Below are positions 48,437-58,590 of a stretch of 64,000 bases of DNA, piece by piece. The number at the start of each line of letters is the position of its first letter. The first letter of the stretch is position 1. Under the pieces are notes generated by a model. That model ran no database searches, had not been told where the DNA came from, and saw only the letters and a program-made list of their open reading frames with translations. The stretch is from a virus. The DNA lies in IMG/VR virus record IMGVR_UViG_3300013132_000033, positions 1 to 64,000 of that record; one strand, written 5' to 3'. The translations under genes and the position numbers were made by a program.

Positions 48437-49318
48437 TTATTCTTTGTTATATTGTTTTTTAATTATTTCATCTATAGACCTTTCAGCTTCTTCTATAAAT
48501 TTTTTGTCGTAAGCACCTCTTTTACTTTCCGATATAGCATTACGAAATCCTATATTAGTATTTGCAGAATACGTAGTGGAATTACCTATTGTAATATGTT
48601 CAGGATTGAATTCTGAATTAACTTTTGGATTAGCTTCTTCTATATTATCAACTATTTGCAACTCTTCTTTATCTTTGCGACGGTTTGGTCTTTTAGCAGG
48701 AGCTTTTTCAATTACTATATTAATAATATCAGTAATAACTTTGTATTTAACAGGATCTGATTCAATTACCCTAAGCGCTTCAAGATAGTCTTGAAAGTTT
48801 GAGAATGAACTTTCATGTGACCATTTTAATTTTAATTTTTCATATTCTGCTTGAATATCAATTTCAGATGTTTTATCTTCTTCATTTAATTGAAGTTCTG
48901 TAATAATCTGATTGTAATATTCATTTTGTAAACAAAGTTTTACAATAACTTGTGCCAAGTCACTAAGTTTATACTTAGAAGCAAGTTCGTCTTCTGTTAA
49001 ACCATTGACATTTTCTGCAGTAATTTCTTGATTGTATAAAGAACTAATTTCTTCAAAAGATGGTAATTCCAGCTTATTAATAATACTTTCAATTTTATGA
49101 TTTGTATTAGCATACCCTTTAAAAATACCACCTTTTTGAAGAGGATTTGTAAGAGCTATAATACCATCATATTGATAATCTGGAATCCATGCGTACAGTT
49201 GTGTAGTATTACCTTTAATATTTTTAAAAGCATATGCACGATAGTATTGATTACCACCAGATATTGAAAAAGCTTTTTTAGGTAAATCCCAAATTTCTAT
49301 TGTTCTAAGATCTGACAT
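48437..49318 (-). CDS. Hypothetical protein (293 aa)
   Basis: No recognised family. The first 90 residues are beta-rich (MSDLRTIEIWDLPKKAFSIS). The middle is strongly acidic and helical (about residues 90-190). A basic patch AKRPNRRKDKEE lies near 213-224, and the C-terminus is polar. It overlaps the primase by 22 bases and precedes the amidoligase island by two bases, so it could belong to either module. Confidence 0.55.
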   Translation of the reverse strand: MSDLRTIEIWDLPKKAFSISGGNQYYRAYAFKNIKGNTTQLYAWIPDYQYDGIIALTNPLQKGGIFKGYANTNHKIESIINKLELPSFEEISSLYNQEITAENVNGLTEDELASKYKLSDLAQVIVKLCLQNEYYNQIITELQLNEEDKTSEIDIQAEYEKLKLKWSHESSFSNFQDYLEALRVIESDPVKYKVITDIINIVIEKAPAKRPNRRKDKEELQIVDNIEEANPKVNSEFNPEHITIGNSTTYSANTNIGFRNAISESKRGAYDKKFIEEAERSIDEIIKKQYNKE

Positions 49319-50256
49319 AATTCGTCATTTAAATTATGATTATTAGACGCATCATATACGTCTTTTGCTAAAGTTAAAAATCTTATTTGACTATTAGGTA
49401 GTTTATCACTTAATAGTTTACTATATTTGATGCCAGTATCATCATTGTCAAATAATATAATTACTTTACGAAACTGATTAATAACATCCATGTATTTATA
49501 TGGAAAATTAATACTAGTTTCTGATTGCGGTGCTATACTATTATAACCATATTTATGAGTTAATAATAATCTGTCTTTTTGAGATTTAGTTATTACTAAT
49601 AATTCTGGATTGCATTCGTAATAATTTTCTAGTTCATTTCCACCATATACATCGTTTTCATTACAATTAGTAAAAAATTTAAATTGAGTATTAGGAAAAT
49701 AAAGTTTTACATTATTTGTATCTGGAAAGTAATAAGCGTACGTATCAACTTTAGTAGGGTTATAAATATTATTCATATCCCAACTACCATTGTTATATAT
49801 CCAATATTTAGATACTTTATATACATGTTCTGCTTGTAATATATTAGGTGCAATCTTAAAGTAATTATCGTTATCAAACGGTATGTGTTCAAATCTAATT
49901 TGAACTTTAGGTTTGTTAGATTCTACACGTTTAAGATTATAATTTAATTTTACATTACTTTCTTTAATAATTAAATGCAAAGCTTCTAGAAAACTACAAC
50001 CTTTTAATATAGCTAATGTATCAATTACTGTAAAATACAATTTATTATTGTAAGTAGCATTATCTTTAAAATAAAGAATACCGGAATGCCAGATAAACCG
50101 ACATCCCGGATTCTTATCGTTTCTAAATATTGAATGATACATCTTGTTTAAATCAACAGTCAATCCAGTATATTTAAAAAATAAATCTTCTTGATTTAAT
50201 TGTATTAATGCTGTATGAGCATCAATATATTCGTAAGATTGACTTGATTTGAACAT
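49297..50256 (-). CDS. DnaG-like primase (319 aa)
   Basis: The N-terminal part has the SPFR-DKNPS-like phrase FRNDKNPGCRF and a strand with YFKDNA, as in CHC2 zinc-binding domains, but the paired cysteines are missing. The TOPRIM core follows: LLVITKSQKDRLLLTHKYGY (E-to-T change at the first acidic site, then the KD pair) and KVIILFDNDDTGIKYSKLL with the DxD metal site (about residues 267-269). It should make RNA primers for the family B polymerase alongside the DnaB-like helicase encoded upstream. It shares one base with the SSB-like gene. Confidence 0.75.
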   Translation of the reverse strand: MFKSSQSYEYIDAHTALIQLNQEDLFFKYTGLTVDLNKMYHSIFRNDKNPGCRFIWHSGILYFKDNATYNNKLYFTVIDTLAILKGCSFLEALHLIIKESNVKLNYNLKRVESNKPKVQIRFEHIPFDNDNYFKIAPNILQAEHVYKVSKYWIYNNGSWDMNNIYNPTKVDTYAYYFPDTNNVKLYFPNTQFKFFTNCNENDVYGGNELENYYECNPELLVITKSQKDRLLLTHKYGYNSIAPQSETSINFPYKYMDVINQFRKVIILFDNDDTGIKYSKLLSDKLPNSQIRFLTLAKDVYDASNNHNLNDELCQILEQ

Positions 50257-51116
50257 TAAATCAAACTAGAGTAGTTAAATGAAGATGAAGAATTATTTAC
50301 TATTTCTGCTGGTACAGCATTTAGACATTCTTCTTTGACAAATGGTTGAAACTCTGCAGTAAACAAGTATTTAGTAATACGCTCACCTTTACTATAAGCA
50401 TTTTTAACTGCTTCAATAGCTTTTTGAGATACATCACCATTAGACCTGAAGAAGAAATCAGGATTTGTACAAATGTTTTGATTATAATAGATTTTTTCTT
50501 CATCATTAACAATTTTACTTGTACTACGTACACAAGTTAACAACGTAATGCTATTACTATTTGTATTACACCAATCAAAAAACTTTGTTAAACCATTTAG
50601 ATTGTTGTTATATAAATTAGAAATAGTAATTCCATTGCTTTCTGCATCTGCAATAAACGAAGCATTTTCTCCATTAGAAGAATACCTCATTAACTGTTGC
50701 ATAAATGTATACAATTCATATTCACCAATTAACGCTGGACGATACTTATGTTTTGTAAACCAAGTCATTTTTGGATTACTATCCAAAGTACTAAGATCTT
50801 TCACATAAGTAAATGTACCCACACTATTTACCATTCGAGCTGTACCTGATTGAGTAACTTCTGGCTCATTTGCCACAAGAAACCTCAAAGATAAAGCTTC
50901 AATGTTATTATTTACTTCTTGAACCCAAATTTCAATAGGTCGGTAAGACTTACCGTTTAGTTCAACAATATCATAATTAACATTAAGTTTGTATTCTCGA
51001 TTGATAAATTTTTCAATTTGATCTTTAGTTGGATTAACAGTCAATACTTTAAATGATGCTAAACCAGTAAAGAATTTAGGTGTTGCGGAAGAGGTAGAAT
51101 TGGATGAATTAAACAT
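50256..51116 (-). CDS. Putative single-stranded DNA-binding protein (286 aa)
   Basis: A 286-residue protein starting with a Ser/Thr tail and then GLASFKVLTVNPTKDQIEKF, a phrase common to phage replication-complex proteins annotated as ssDNA-binding. The ending EIVNNSSSSFNYSSLI is a polar tail with hydrophobic tip. The middle is mixed alpha/beta with many aromatic residues. It lies directly beside the primase and the Sak4-like gene, which fits an SSB. No definitive OB-fold motif can be claimed by eye. Confidence 0.45.
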   Translation of the reverse strand: MFNSSNSTSSATPKFFTGLASFKVLTVNPTKDQIEKFINREYKLNVNYDIVELNGKSYRPIEIWVQEVNNNIEALSLRFLVANEPEVTQSGTARMVNSVGTFTYVKDLSTLDSNPKMTWFTKHKYRPALIGEYELYTFMQQLMRYSSNGENASFIADAESNGITISNLYNNNLNGLTKFFDWCNTNSNSITLLTCVRSTSKIVNDEEKIYYNQNICTNPDFFFRSNGDVSQKAIEAVKNAYSKGERITKYLFTAEFQPFVKEECLNAVPAEIVNNSSSSFNYSSLI

Positions 51117-51166
51117 GATAAGATAAGTTAAGATTAAATTAAAGATTATATTGTATAAGTTGATCT

Positions 51167-51967
51167 TTATTCTTTTATAAAGATTTCATTCCAGCCGTAT
51201 TCAAATTGACGGCTGCCTGGTTCTTTTTCAGAAATAATAACAAATTCTTTTTGTGCTAAATGTGGCGGCCTTGCACCTGTTACTTGGTCACGCTCATCAG
51301 TTTTAAATGATAACATTGTTTTGTTACCATCTTTCCGATACATATAACCAATAGCATCTGCATTAGCGCAAAGAATAAGTTTTAATTTACCGGGTAAATT
51401 TAAATCACGAGCTGAAATATCAGCACCATTTTTTTGAATACTAGAGTCTTTAACATGACCTATTTCTATAGAGCATATTTTTGCTGGTGCTTCCATAATT
51501 GATAACAGTTTTTCGTATGCTTGGCGAAGATAATCATAACCACCACCATTAGGTAAATCTGCAACTACATCTCTACCGGTGTAGTTTTTACCCATAGGTT
51601 TAGATTTATAAATTTCACCTGCAAGAAATGTTGCAATTTTCAATAAAGCTGTAACAGAATCGATAACTACAAAATCGTAATTATGTTTTTGTAATTCTGC
51701 AGCAAGCTCTTTAATTATTTCAATACATGTTGCAGGACCATCGGGATGATTTAATACTTCTTTAGGATTAACATTTAGTTTAATACTTGCAATTTTAAGC
51801 ACATTAACAATATCTCCTGTAACAAAATTAGTACCATCTTCAAAATCAATGATGATTGATTTAGGAAGTCCTGCTACAGCAGTAGTCTTCCCCACTTTAG
51901 GAGAAGCAAATAAAAGTAAACGACGTGGATTTACTGATACAGTCGTTTTAGTTTGAATTAAACTCAT
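51167..51967 (-). CDS. Sak4/RecA-like recombination ATPase (266 aa)
   Basis: RecA-fold ATPase of the single-strand-annealing/Sak4 group. Walker A is ASPKVGKT (about residues 26-33), an acidic strand IIIDFEDGTN follows, and Walker B is DFVVIDSVTAL (about 101-111). The segment IEIGHVKDSS resembles the H/Q sensor region. Proteins of this type promote strand exchange or annealing in phage recombination. It stands 50 bases upstream of the SSB-like gene with no overlap, and 15 bases downstream of an unknown gene. Confidence 0.75.
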   Translation of the reverse strand: MSLIQTKTTVSVNPRRLLLFASPKVGKTTAVAGLPKSIIIDFEDGTNFVTGDIVNVLKIASIKLNVNPKEVLNHPDGPATCIEIIKELAAELQKHNYDFVVIDSVTALLKIATFLAGEIYKSKPMGKNYTGRDVVADLPNGGGYDYLRQAYEKLLSIMEAPAKICSIEIGHVKDSSIQKNGADISARDLNLPGKLKLILCANADAIGYMYRKDGNKTMLSFKTDERDQVTGARPPHLAQKEFVIISEKEPGSRQFEYGWNEIFIKE

Positions 51968-51982
51968 ATTTAAATGTATAGA

Positions 51983-52702
51983 TTAAGATATAAAAATGGT
52001 AAAGTAAGTTTTTGCCAAGTCTGTAAAATATTCTGTTAATGTTTGATTAACAGCTATTTTAGTGTCATATGGCGCACCTTGGCTTTTGTAAAAATCCCAA
52101 TTAGAAATAGTAAAAGAACCACCAATACTGTTTTTTTGTTCATCATGAATAGCATCAAATTGCTTTATTACTTCTGGCTTAAATATTTGAATAGTATTTG
52201 GAGGTGTTAATATCATTGGTCTAATTGGTACCATATACGTATAAATAATATTACCTGAATTAGGATTGTATGCTGCAATTGGTTTAATAGGATTAACAAA
52301 TAATTTTTCATTTAAATAATCTATAGTTCTTATTAGTTTAACAGGATATGCATTATGCGCAAATGTTGCTATAGCAGCTCTGTATTGTCTTAATATTAAA
52401 AATGTTGTAATAATAGGTAAAAATTTTACATAAGTATTTTTTTTGTGTGGTGCAACTAAACTTAAATCAGATACTACTTTAATACCGCAACAATCTTGAT
52501 ATTTAGAAATAGACCATTGATATCTGCTTTCACCCCCTGATGCATTACAAATTATTAATTTAAATACAACTCTATCATTTTCATTTGTAAATTTTAAATA
52601 TACTTCATTTATAATTTTATTTAATTCAGGAGTATCTTTAATAAATTCATTTAATGAAAGTTGAATAGCATCATATTGTTCTTGAAATTCGTATTTTTTC
52701 AT
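51983..52702 (-). CDS. Hypothetical replication-module protein (239 aa)
   Basis: Unrecognised 239-residue protein. Residues about 45-130 are beta/alpha with a GGESRYQWSISKYQDCCG segment; residues about 130-190 are Pro/Ile-rich (VPIRPMILTPPNTIQIFKP). It overlaps the DnaB-like helicase by four bases (ATGA type) and precedes the Sak4-like gene, so a replication or recombination accessory role is likely but unproven. Confidence 0.5.
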   Translation of the reverse strand: MKKYEFQEQYDAIQLSLNEFIKDTPELNKIINEVYLKFTNENDRVVFKLIICNASGGESRYQWSISKYQDCCGIKVVSDLSLVAPHKKNTYVKFLPIITTFLILRQYRAAIATFAHNAYPVKLIRTIDYLNEKLFVNPIKPIAAYNPNSGNIIYTYMVPIRPMILTPPNTIQIFKPEVIKQFDAIHDEQKNSIGGSFTISNWDFYKSQGAPYDTKIAVNQTLTEYFTDLAKTYFTIFIS

Positions 52703-53655
52703 AATTCTCTAAAATGTGAAACTGCACCGTCAAAATAAAGAGCAGTTTCTTTATTACCATTACTTTCTCGACCTCCTATAATATTGAGGATTCTAAGATT
52801 ATCTTCATATTTTGATACATTAATACCTCCATACATTGTCATTTTTGCATTGTGCGGAGAAAATATACCAAACGCTATATCAATATCTCTAGCTGTATCT
52901 TTGCTATCTGATAAACCGCCAAATGATGGTAGTAAATCACCAAGCTTTTTAGCATCTAACGATTCTTTATCATTAGATTGCTGTTGAATAACTACAGGAT
53001 TTAACCTAAAGTTATTACGAGCTTTAACAAAATGGGTAGCCGATAATTCATCAATAGCATTTTTTAAAGATTGCCCTTGACGAGGTGTTACTAAAGAAAT
53101 ATGATCTATAATTAATTCGTGTATTTGTTCTGATTTTGAATCAAACTTACTACATATATTAGCAGTATAATTTGCAATTTCAGTAACAGTACGGATATTA
53201 TCAACGTACTGGACTTTGTCCAAATACTTAATAAAAAATGGTTCATATTTTCTAATAGCTTCTAAAGTTTCGTTATCAAGAGCTTTGTTTTTTGATCGTA
53301 ATATTGAAGGTGAAATTTTTATAGTACCTTTAGAATCATGATGCAAAAAATAACACATAGCTTGCATCATTTTCTGTTCAGCAGTCATTTCTAAACAAAG
53401 ATAATCTATTTTAACATCTAGATCTGATTCAGTACTTATACTAAACATTACAGGATGATACACATACATGTAATCTGCAAATTGTGTTTTACCTGCTTTT
53501 TTATTAGCTGTTACTAATTCATATTTACCTTTTTCAATACCTGAATAATATTCAGATAGTTTAGGAAACGGACATGGTATAGAATTATATTTACCTTGTT
53601 CTACACGTCGTTTTCTATTTTCAATATTAGTTAATACTGAATTAAATAAACTCAT
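52699..53655 (-). CDS. DnaB-like replicative helicase ATPase (318 aa)
   Basis: A DnaB C-terminal RecA-type motor without the usual N-terminal domain. Walker A is in ELVTANKKAGKTQFA (about residues 46-60), the Walker B strand is HELIIDHISLV (about 177-187), the glutamine sensor region is NPVVIQQQSND, and the final DNA-loop/arginine-finger region includes DTARDIDIAFGIFSP. The enzyme should unwind DNA at the fork, powered by ATP. It overlaps genes on both sides by four bases. Confidence 0.8.
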   Translation of the reverse strand: MSLFNSVLTNIENRKRRVEQGKYNSIPCPFPKLSEYYSGIEKGKYELVTANKKAGKTQFADYMYVYHPVMFSISTESDLDVKIDYLCLEMTAEQKMMQAMCYFLHHDSKGTIKISPSILRSKNKALDNETLEAIRKYEPFFIKYLDKVQYVDNIRTVTEIANYTANICSKFDSKSEQIHELIIDHISLVTPRQGQSLKNAIDELSATHFVKARNNFRLNPVVIQQQSNDKESLDAKKLGDLLPSFGGLSDSKDTARDIDIAFGIFSPHNAKMTMYGGINVSKYEDNLRILNIIGGRESNGNKETALYFDGAVSHFREL

Positions 53656-54179
53656 AGTAAATTAGATTTGTGTAAAGAATATTCTTCCAATACTGTTTCT
53701 AATTTAGAAACTGTAGATCCATTTACAATTTTGTAAATAAAATTTTCTGCATTCATAACATAAGTACTTTCTGTATTTTGTATATAATATGCTGTAGCAG
53801 CTAAAATTTCATCAAAAGTTACATCTTTATGAGAATGTAAAAATTGTTTTAATAAACTTACTACAGTTGCTTTAACACCCATGTTACCAACACGAGCATC
53901 TTTAAAAAGATGTCTATATTCATTAACACGATTTTCAATATTATTACTTGTATCCAAGATAATATCTGTAAGAATATCGTTTTCATAAAATGGTACATTA
54001 AGTATAAATGAAGATTTTATATAATCTCTTGTAATAACTCTGTCTTTTAATAATTTATTTAAATCTTCATCATCAATTGGAATATCCCAATTAAGTTCAT
54101 GTTTTATACTAAATAAATAACTAGCTACTAGATACGGTATTTTGAACTGGTTGAGGTATTGTAACATCATTGTGCTCAT
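53652..54179 (-). CDS. Hypothetical protein upstream of DnaB (175 aa)
   Basis: The ATG at 54179 (MSTMMLQYLNQF) is preferred over one 36 bases upstream, because it cuts the overlap with the preceding gene from 95 to 59 bases. The protein is helical (175 aa), with no recognised family. Direct four-base overlap with the helicase gene suggests a helicase-associated factor such as a loader, as an inference from position only. Confidence 0.5.
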   Translation of the reverse strand: MSTMMLQYLNQFKIPYLVASYLFSIKHELNWDIPIDDEDLNKLLKDRVITRDYIKSSFILNVPFYENDILTDIILDTSNNIENRVNEYRHLFKDARVGNMGVKATVVSLLKQFLHSHKDVTFDEILAATAYYIQNTESTYVMNAENFIYKIVNGSTVSKLETVLEEYSLHKSNLL

Positions 54180-54720
54180 AATAGTATTTTTTATTATTGT
54201 AATCAATCGCAACAATTACTCCAAGTTCGTCTTTACTCAATTTTTGAATACCTTGTAAATTACTAAATATTTTAAGTTGTGGATTATTATTTGCCATAAA
54301 AGAATTATACAAATATACTCTTTTATGAATAGTACTACATATACTAGTAGATAAATAGTTATAACGTTGTAATTCAGCTAATGCTATATACACATCTTGT
54401 AGTTTAATTTCTGGTCTATAGTGTATAGCAATCATAAATAAATCTACAACACTTCTAGAAGTATTATATTTTTTATCACTACCTCCGTGATTTACAGTTC
54501 GTTTAAATCTATGACTATATCTTTTTGTAAGATAACAAAAATTTAATTCTAAAATATATTTAATAAAATCAACAGTATTTTCAATTTCTAACAAATATTT
54601 TAAACGATCTTCAGGTAGATTTACAAAATAAATGGACGACAAATTTCGCAATTTATCGTCCATTTCATCAAATGAGTTAAATGTATATTTATTACAATTA
54701 ACTCGTAGTTGTTGGTACAT
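54121..54720 (-). CDS. Hypothetical protein (199 aa)
   Basis: Helical, Tyr/Asn-rich 199-residue protein with a basic patch KRYSHRFKRTVNHGG (about residues 66-80) that could bind nucleic acid. No family recognised. It overlaps the SF2 helicase by 23 bases and the following gene by 59 bases, so all three are probably made together. Confidence 0.5.
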   Translation of the reverse strand: MYQQLRVNCNKYTFNSFDEMDDKLRNLSSIYFVNLPEDRLKYLLEIENTVDFIKYILELNFCYLTKRYSHRFKRTVNHGGSDKKYNTSRSVVDLFMIAIHYRPEIKLQDVYIALAELQRYNYLSTSICSTIHKRVYLYNSFMANNNPQLKIFSNLQGIQKLSKDELGVIVAIDYNNKKYYYEHNDVTIPQPVQNTVSSS

Positions 54721-55894
54721 ATTGGCTTATATTATTTATTCTTATATACTCAAGATCTAAAGACTCTAGCATTTTATTAAGCCATGTTTCTTCTTGCGTA
54801 TTTTTAGTTACAAATAGAAATACAACACCTGTTTGATTACTTTGACGCAATCTACCTACTCTTTGAATAAAATCTTTTTCTTTACTGTAATATGAATGAA
54901 ATATTACATAATTAAGATCTTTTAAATTAACGCCTTGTTTTAGCATTTTAAAAGAACCTATTGTGTTAATATTACCTTTATTAAATTCATCAATAAGGTG
55001 TTTATTTACAGATAGTGTATTTTTAGAAGAAACTGTTGGACATATTTTAATTAATTCATCTATACTATTACCAAATACTATAGTCCTGTCAAAATTATAC
55101 ATAGATAAAAGTTTGATTACTTGTCGAGTTTTAGACTTTAATCCATACAACAGATTATTACGTCTATTTCCCCAGTATCTAATTGTAAACTGATTTCCTG
55201 AAAATAAAGATTGTTTGTATCGCATATTAGCATACGTATATGCTTCATATTCTGTTTGATAAAATGTTTGCTCTTTACCATTTTTATCTTTATACGATAC
55301 AGCAATGTCTTTAGTTTTATTATCTAATTCGTGATCTACAATTATAATTTTTAATTTACGAGCTGTTTTATCTAATTGACCATCTTTAATTGAATATGTA
55401 GCACATATCGGTGCTATTGTATTTAACATGTCAAGTTTTGTATACTCGTTCCCTACTTCATCAGTATATGAAGTTTTTTTATCAATAGTTGCACTTAAAC
55501 CAAGTAAATGAGTATATCTATTATTAGTATAATACTTAAAATACTCAGGTGTAAGAGAGTCATGAATTTCATCCGCTACTACCATATCGTGATACAATCC
55601 TGCTTTTTTATAAGCAGATTGATAACATAGAAAACTAACTTTATGATGTGATCTAATATTATAACCAAACATCTCACGATATTTAGCCATATCTTCTTCT
55701 ATATTTTGTTCACGCATAGTTGTTTCTGCCAAAAACAATACAGACTTGGGTTTTAACAATTTTATCAAATGAAATGATATAAATGTTTTACCCAAGCCTG
55801 TTATTGCTTCAATTGTTACACGAAGACGTCCATGCTCGTCTAAAGAATTTATTGCTCTGTCTACGAGCATTTGTTGAACTTCGCTTTGATTCAT
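54698..55894 (-). CDS. SF2 DNA helicase (398 aa)
   Basis: Motifs of a superfamily 2 helicase appear in order: Walker A TGLGKT (motif I), SVLFLAETTMREQ (Ia), DMVVADEIHDSL (motif II, DEIH), LLGLSATIDKK (motif III, SAT), TIVFGNSIDELI (IV), GSFKMLKQGVNLKDL (V) and FIQRVGRLRQSN (VI, arginine finger). The ATG at 55894 (MNQSEVQQML), one base after the reductase stop, is preferred over the ATG at 55969, whose extra 25 codons lie inside the reductase gene. It probably remodels DNA in replication or recombination. Confidence 0.85.
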   Translation of the reverse strand: MNQSEVQQMLVDRAINSLDEHGRLRVTIEAITGLGKTFISFHLIKLLKPKSVLFLAETTMREQNIEEDMAKYREMFGYNIRSHHKVSFLCYQSAYKKAGLYHDMVVADEIHDSLTPEYFKYYTNNRYTHLLGLSATIDKKTSYTDEVGNEYTKLDMLNTIAPICATYSIKDGQLDKTARKLKIIIVDHELDNKTKDIAVSYKDKNGKEQTFYQTEYEAYTYANMRYKQSLFSGNQFTIRYWGNRRNNLLYGLKSKTRQVIKLLSMYNFDRTIVFGNSIDELIKICPTVSSKNTLSVNKHLIDEFNKGNINTIGSFKMLKQGVNLKDLNYVIFHSYYSKEKDFIQRVGRLRQSNQTGVVFLFVTKNTQEETWLNKMLESLDLEYIRINNISQYVPTTTS

Positions 55895-55895
55895 T

Positions 55896-58424
55896 TTAAC
55901 CGCATTTAGAACTACCGCATTCTTTACACTTTTGACAACCTTCTTCATAAACGATAGCTTTACTACCACAATCTAAACATGTAGCTGTAGAAGTAGTACC
56001 ATCTGGAATATATTGTTTAAGTGTTCTTGCAATAGCTTTTGTAAAACTATTTAATTCGCCATCTGTTTTTAATAGTTGCTCTACAATAAATTTAATATCT
56101 GCACCATGTCGTAATGATGTAGAAATAAGTCTTGTAATAGCTTGTTGTTCATCCGACATTGATTTAGTAATATCATTAACAATACTAAATTCATTATCAA
56201 GTGTACAAGTTAAATTGTAAACTCCACGACTTTTCTTTTTTAAAAATCCTGTTTTATATCCTGAACATAAAATATTAGGAATACAGAATACTTCGTATGG
56301 TTTACGATCTAATAAACCTACTAAAATAGTGTAAGGTTCAGCTTTTGCTTTAATATGATAAATATCTACATGCAATTCTTCAGGACGTTTAGGAGCGTCT
56401 CGATATTCAAATACATCTGCTTTTTTAGCATCTATTTGAACTAGTACTCCTGTACGACATCCATCTCTATAAATAGTTGTACCTTTTAAACCTTTTTTCC
56501 ACGATTCAGTATAAATAGTTGCAACTTCATCTACTGTAACTTCGTTAGGTAAATTAATTGTACTACTTATACTATGTGTAGTATATTTTTGAATTATACC
56601 TTGAATTTCAACACGTTTAGTCCAATCTATATCATTAGCAGTTGATTCGTACCAAGGTGATAGTGCAAATAAACTTTGTATTTCATCATTAGACATTGCT
56701 TGAATTATTTCACAAGCAGTATCATAAGGAGTACTTGTAAATACACTATACCAATTAATAAATTTAGGATGCACTACAGGATATTCCATCCAAGTATCAC
56801 CATTTTGATCTGTAAAATCAACACGTACTCCAGAATCTCCTGGATTTACTTTTTTTCTCCTCATATAACCCCAATTAAACAATGGTTCTAATCCGCTAGT
56901 TGTTTGTGTGAGGATACTTACGGAACCTGTTGGGGCAACTGTTGAAAATGATACATTACGCCTGCCTTGTTCAATCATTCGTAATACTTCAGGATAAAAG
57001 TTATCAACTAACATTTGGTAAAATTGATTTTTACCTTTAATTGATGTTATTTTATCTTTGTTATCACGTACAATATCAAATTCAGCATTAGCATCAAATC
57101 CTATAAACGCACCATATTGCTCTGCCATATTAATAGAAGCATTTAACTCAGCTTTAAACTTAGTTTTCATTACTTCTTCAATAATTGATAGTGCTTCATT
57201 AGAATCGTATTTAATTCTTAAAGCGGCAAGCATATCACCTAAACCAGTAAATCCGCAACCTGTACGTCTACCAGATTTTGTAATGTACCTGATATTTTCC
57301 CATAGACTATATTCAGTATTATAGATAGACGGATCATCGCAATTAACACGATCATTATCAATTTTATCTAAAATTCTGTTTATATGTTCTACTTCAAGAT
57401 CAATTACACCATCAGCTAATACTTGTTGATTATACGACATTTCATATAATTTCTGATAGTCAATACGAGCATCTTTAGTAAAAGGATTATTTACAAATGA
57501 ATATAAATTTAACGCTATTAAACGACAAGCATCATATTTACCCATAAAGATTTCTCCGCATGGATTTGTAGTGATTCCTTTATATTCAGGATATACAGTA
57601 TCGGGAGAATAATCCCAATGCTTATCAATAAATATAATTCCTGGTTCGGCAGACGCCCAAGCTGCTTGAATAATTTGATCATAAATAGCTTTAGCGTTTA
57701 CTTTTTTTGTATAAACAGTTATGTTGTCTACATTAAATTGTTCATAATTGTCAGAAGCATTTTTTAATACTTCATCATTATCATAATCACACGGCCATCG
57801 AAGTACATAATCTTCATTATTAGTAACTGCTTTCATAAAATCATCGCGAAGCATTACACTAATATTAGCACCAGTTACTTTAGTAAGATCTTTTTTAATG
57901 TTTATAAAATGTTCAACATCAGGATGTCGTACATCTATTGAAATCATTAAAGCACCCCTACGTCCATTTTGAGCAACTTCTCTAGTACTATTAGAGTACC
58001 TATCCATAAAAGATACAGCTCCTGTCGATGATCCTGCAGCATTTGTAACTGGAGAATTAGCCGGCCTAAGTGTAGAAATATCAATACCTACACCACCACG
58101 TCGTTTCATTAACTGAACTAATTCTTCATCTTTACGCATAATACCTGAATAAGAATCATGAGGCTGACCAACTACAAAACAATTAGATAAACTAGCTATT
58201 TTGTAATTTTTACCTAATGTAGCCATTATACTACCTTGAGGAATAATGTATTTAAAATGATCAAACATAACCATTATTTCATCATATGAAAGTTTAGTAA
58301 CACGAGCAAATTCTCGTGCCATTCTTTCATGCATATCTTTAGGCGTAACATCCGCCTTATCAGAATATTTACCTTGCCATACTGACATGGCAAGTTCATC
58401 ATTATTAAAATATGCTTTTAACAT
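55896..58424 (-). CDS. nrdJ: Class II (B12-dependent) ribonucleotide reductase (842 aa)
   Basis: Adenosylcobalamin-dependent ribonucleotide reductase by its motifs: LSNCFVVGQP (redox Cys), RRGGVGIDISTLRP, the active-site NPCGEIFMG with its Cys-x-Glu pair, NVSFSTVAPTGSVSIL, and a C-terminal zinc-ribbon CLDCGSKAIVYEEGCQKC. It converts ribonucleotides to deoxyribonucleotides for phage DNA synthesis. No NrdB- or NrdD-activase gene is seen nearby, in keeping with class II, which needs only B12 from the host. It lies between the cassette array and the SF2 helicase, with a 28-base gap to the array. Confidence 0.85.
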   Translation of the reverse strand: MLKAYFNNDELAMSVWQGKYSDKADVTPKDMHERMAREFARVTKLSYDEIMVMFDHFKYIIPQGSIMATLGKNYKIASLSNCFVVGQPHDSYSGIMRKDEELVQLMKRRGGVGIDISTLRPANSPVTNAAGSSTGAVSFMDRYSNSTREVAQNGRRGALMISIDVRHPDVEHFINIKKDLTKVTGANISVMLRDDFMKAVTNNEDYVLRWPCDYDNDEVLKNASDNYEQFNVDNITVYTKKVNAKAIYDQIIQAAWASAEPGIIFIDKHWDYSPDTVYPEYKGITTNPCGEIFMGKYDACRLIALNLYSFVNNPFTKDARIDYQKLYEMSYNQQVLADGVIDLEVEHINRILDKIDNDRVNCDDPSIYNTEYSLWENIRYITKSGRRTGCGFTGLGDMLAALRIKYDSNEALSIIEEVMKTKFKAELNASINMAEQYGAFIGFDANAEFDIVRDNKDKITSIKGKNQFYQMLVDNFYPEVLRMIEQGRRNVSFSTVAPTGSVSILTQTTSGLEPLFNWGYMRRKKVNPGDSGVRVDFTDQNGDTWMEYPVVHPKFINWYSVFTSTPYDTACEIIQAMSNDEIQSLFALSPWYESTANDIDWTKRVEIQGIIQKYTTHSISSTINLPNEVTVDEVATIYTESWKKGLKGTTIYRDGCRTGVLVQIDAKKADVFEYRDAPKRPEELHVDIYHIKAKAEPYTILVGLLDRKPYEVFCIPNILCSGYKTGFLKKKSRGVYNLTCTLDNEFSIVNDITKSMSDEQQAITRLISTSLRHGADIKFIVEQLLKTDGELNSFTKAIARTLKQYIPDGTTSTATCLDCGSKAIVYEEGCQKCKECGSSKCG

Positions 58425-58452
58425 ATTGAAAGGATTAAATGTGAATTTAAAT

Positions 58453-58590
58453 TTATTTTTTAAGTTTTTTAACTAAACGAAAGCCAAGAAAAGTAAAACG
58501 ATGATTTTTCTCATAGTAAACACGTACATTTATTTTACAAACTTCAATAACAGTACCATAAGAACCACCATAAATAAAAATATTATCCAT
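58453..58590 (-). CDS. Cassette 12: FGE C-terminal micro-protein (45 aa)
   Basis: Last unit of the array. Begins MDNIFIYGGSY, has the conserved Cys at residue 18 (VIEVCKI) and ends FLGFRLVKKLKK. AT-rich codons throughout, like the phage average. Its ATG lies eight bases inside the end of cassette 11. Followed by a short spacer and the reductase start. Confidence 0.65.
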   Translation of the reverse strand: MDNIFIYGGSYGTVIEVCKINVRVYYEKNHRFTFLGFRLVKKLKK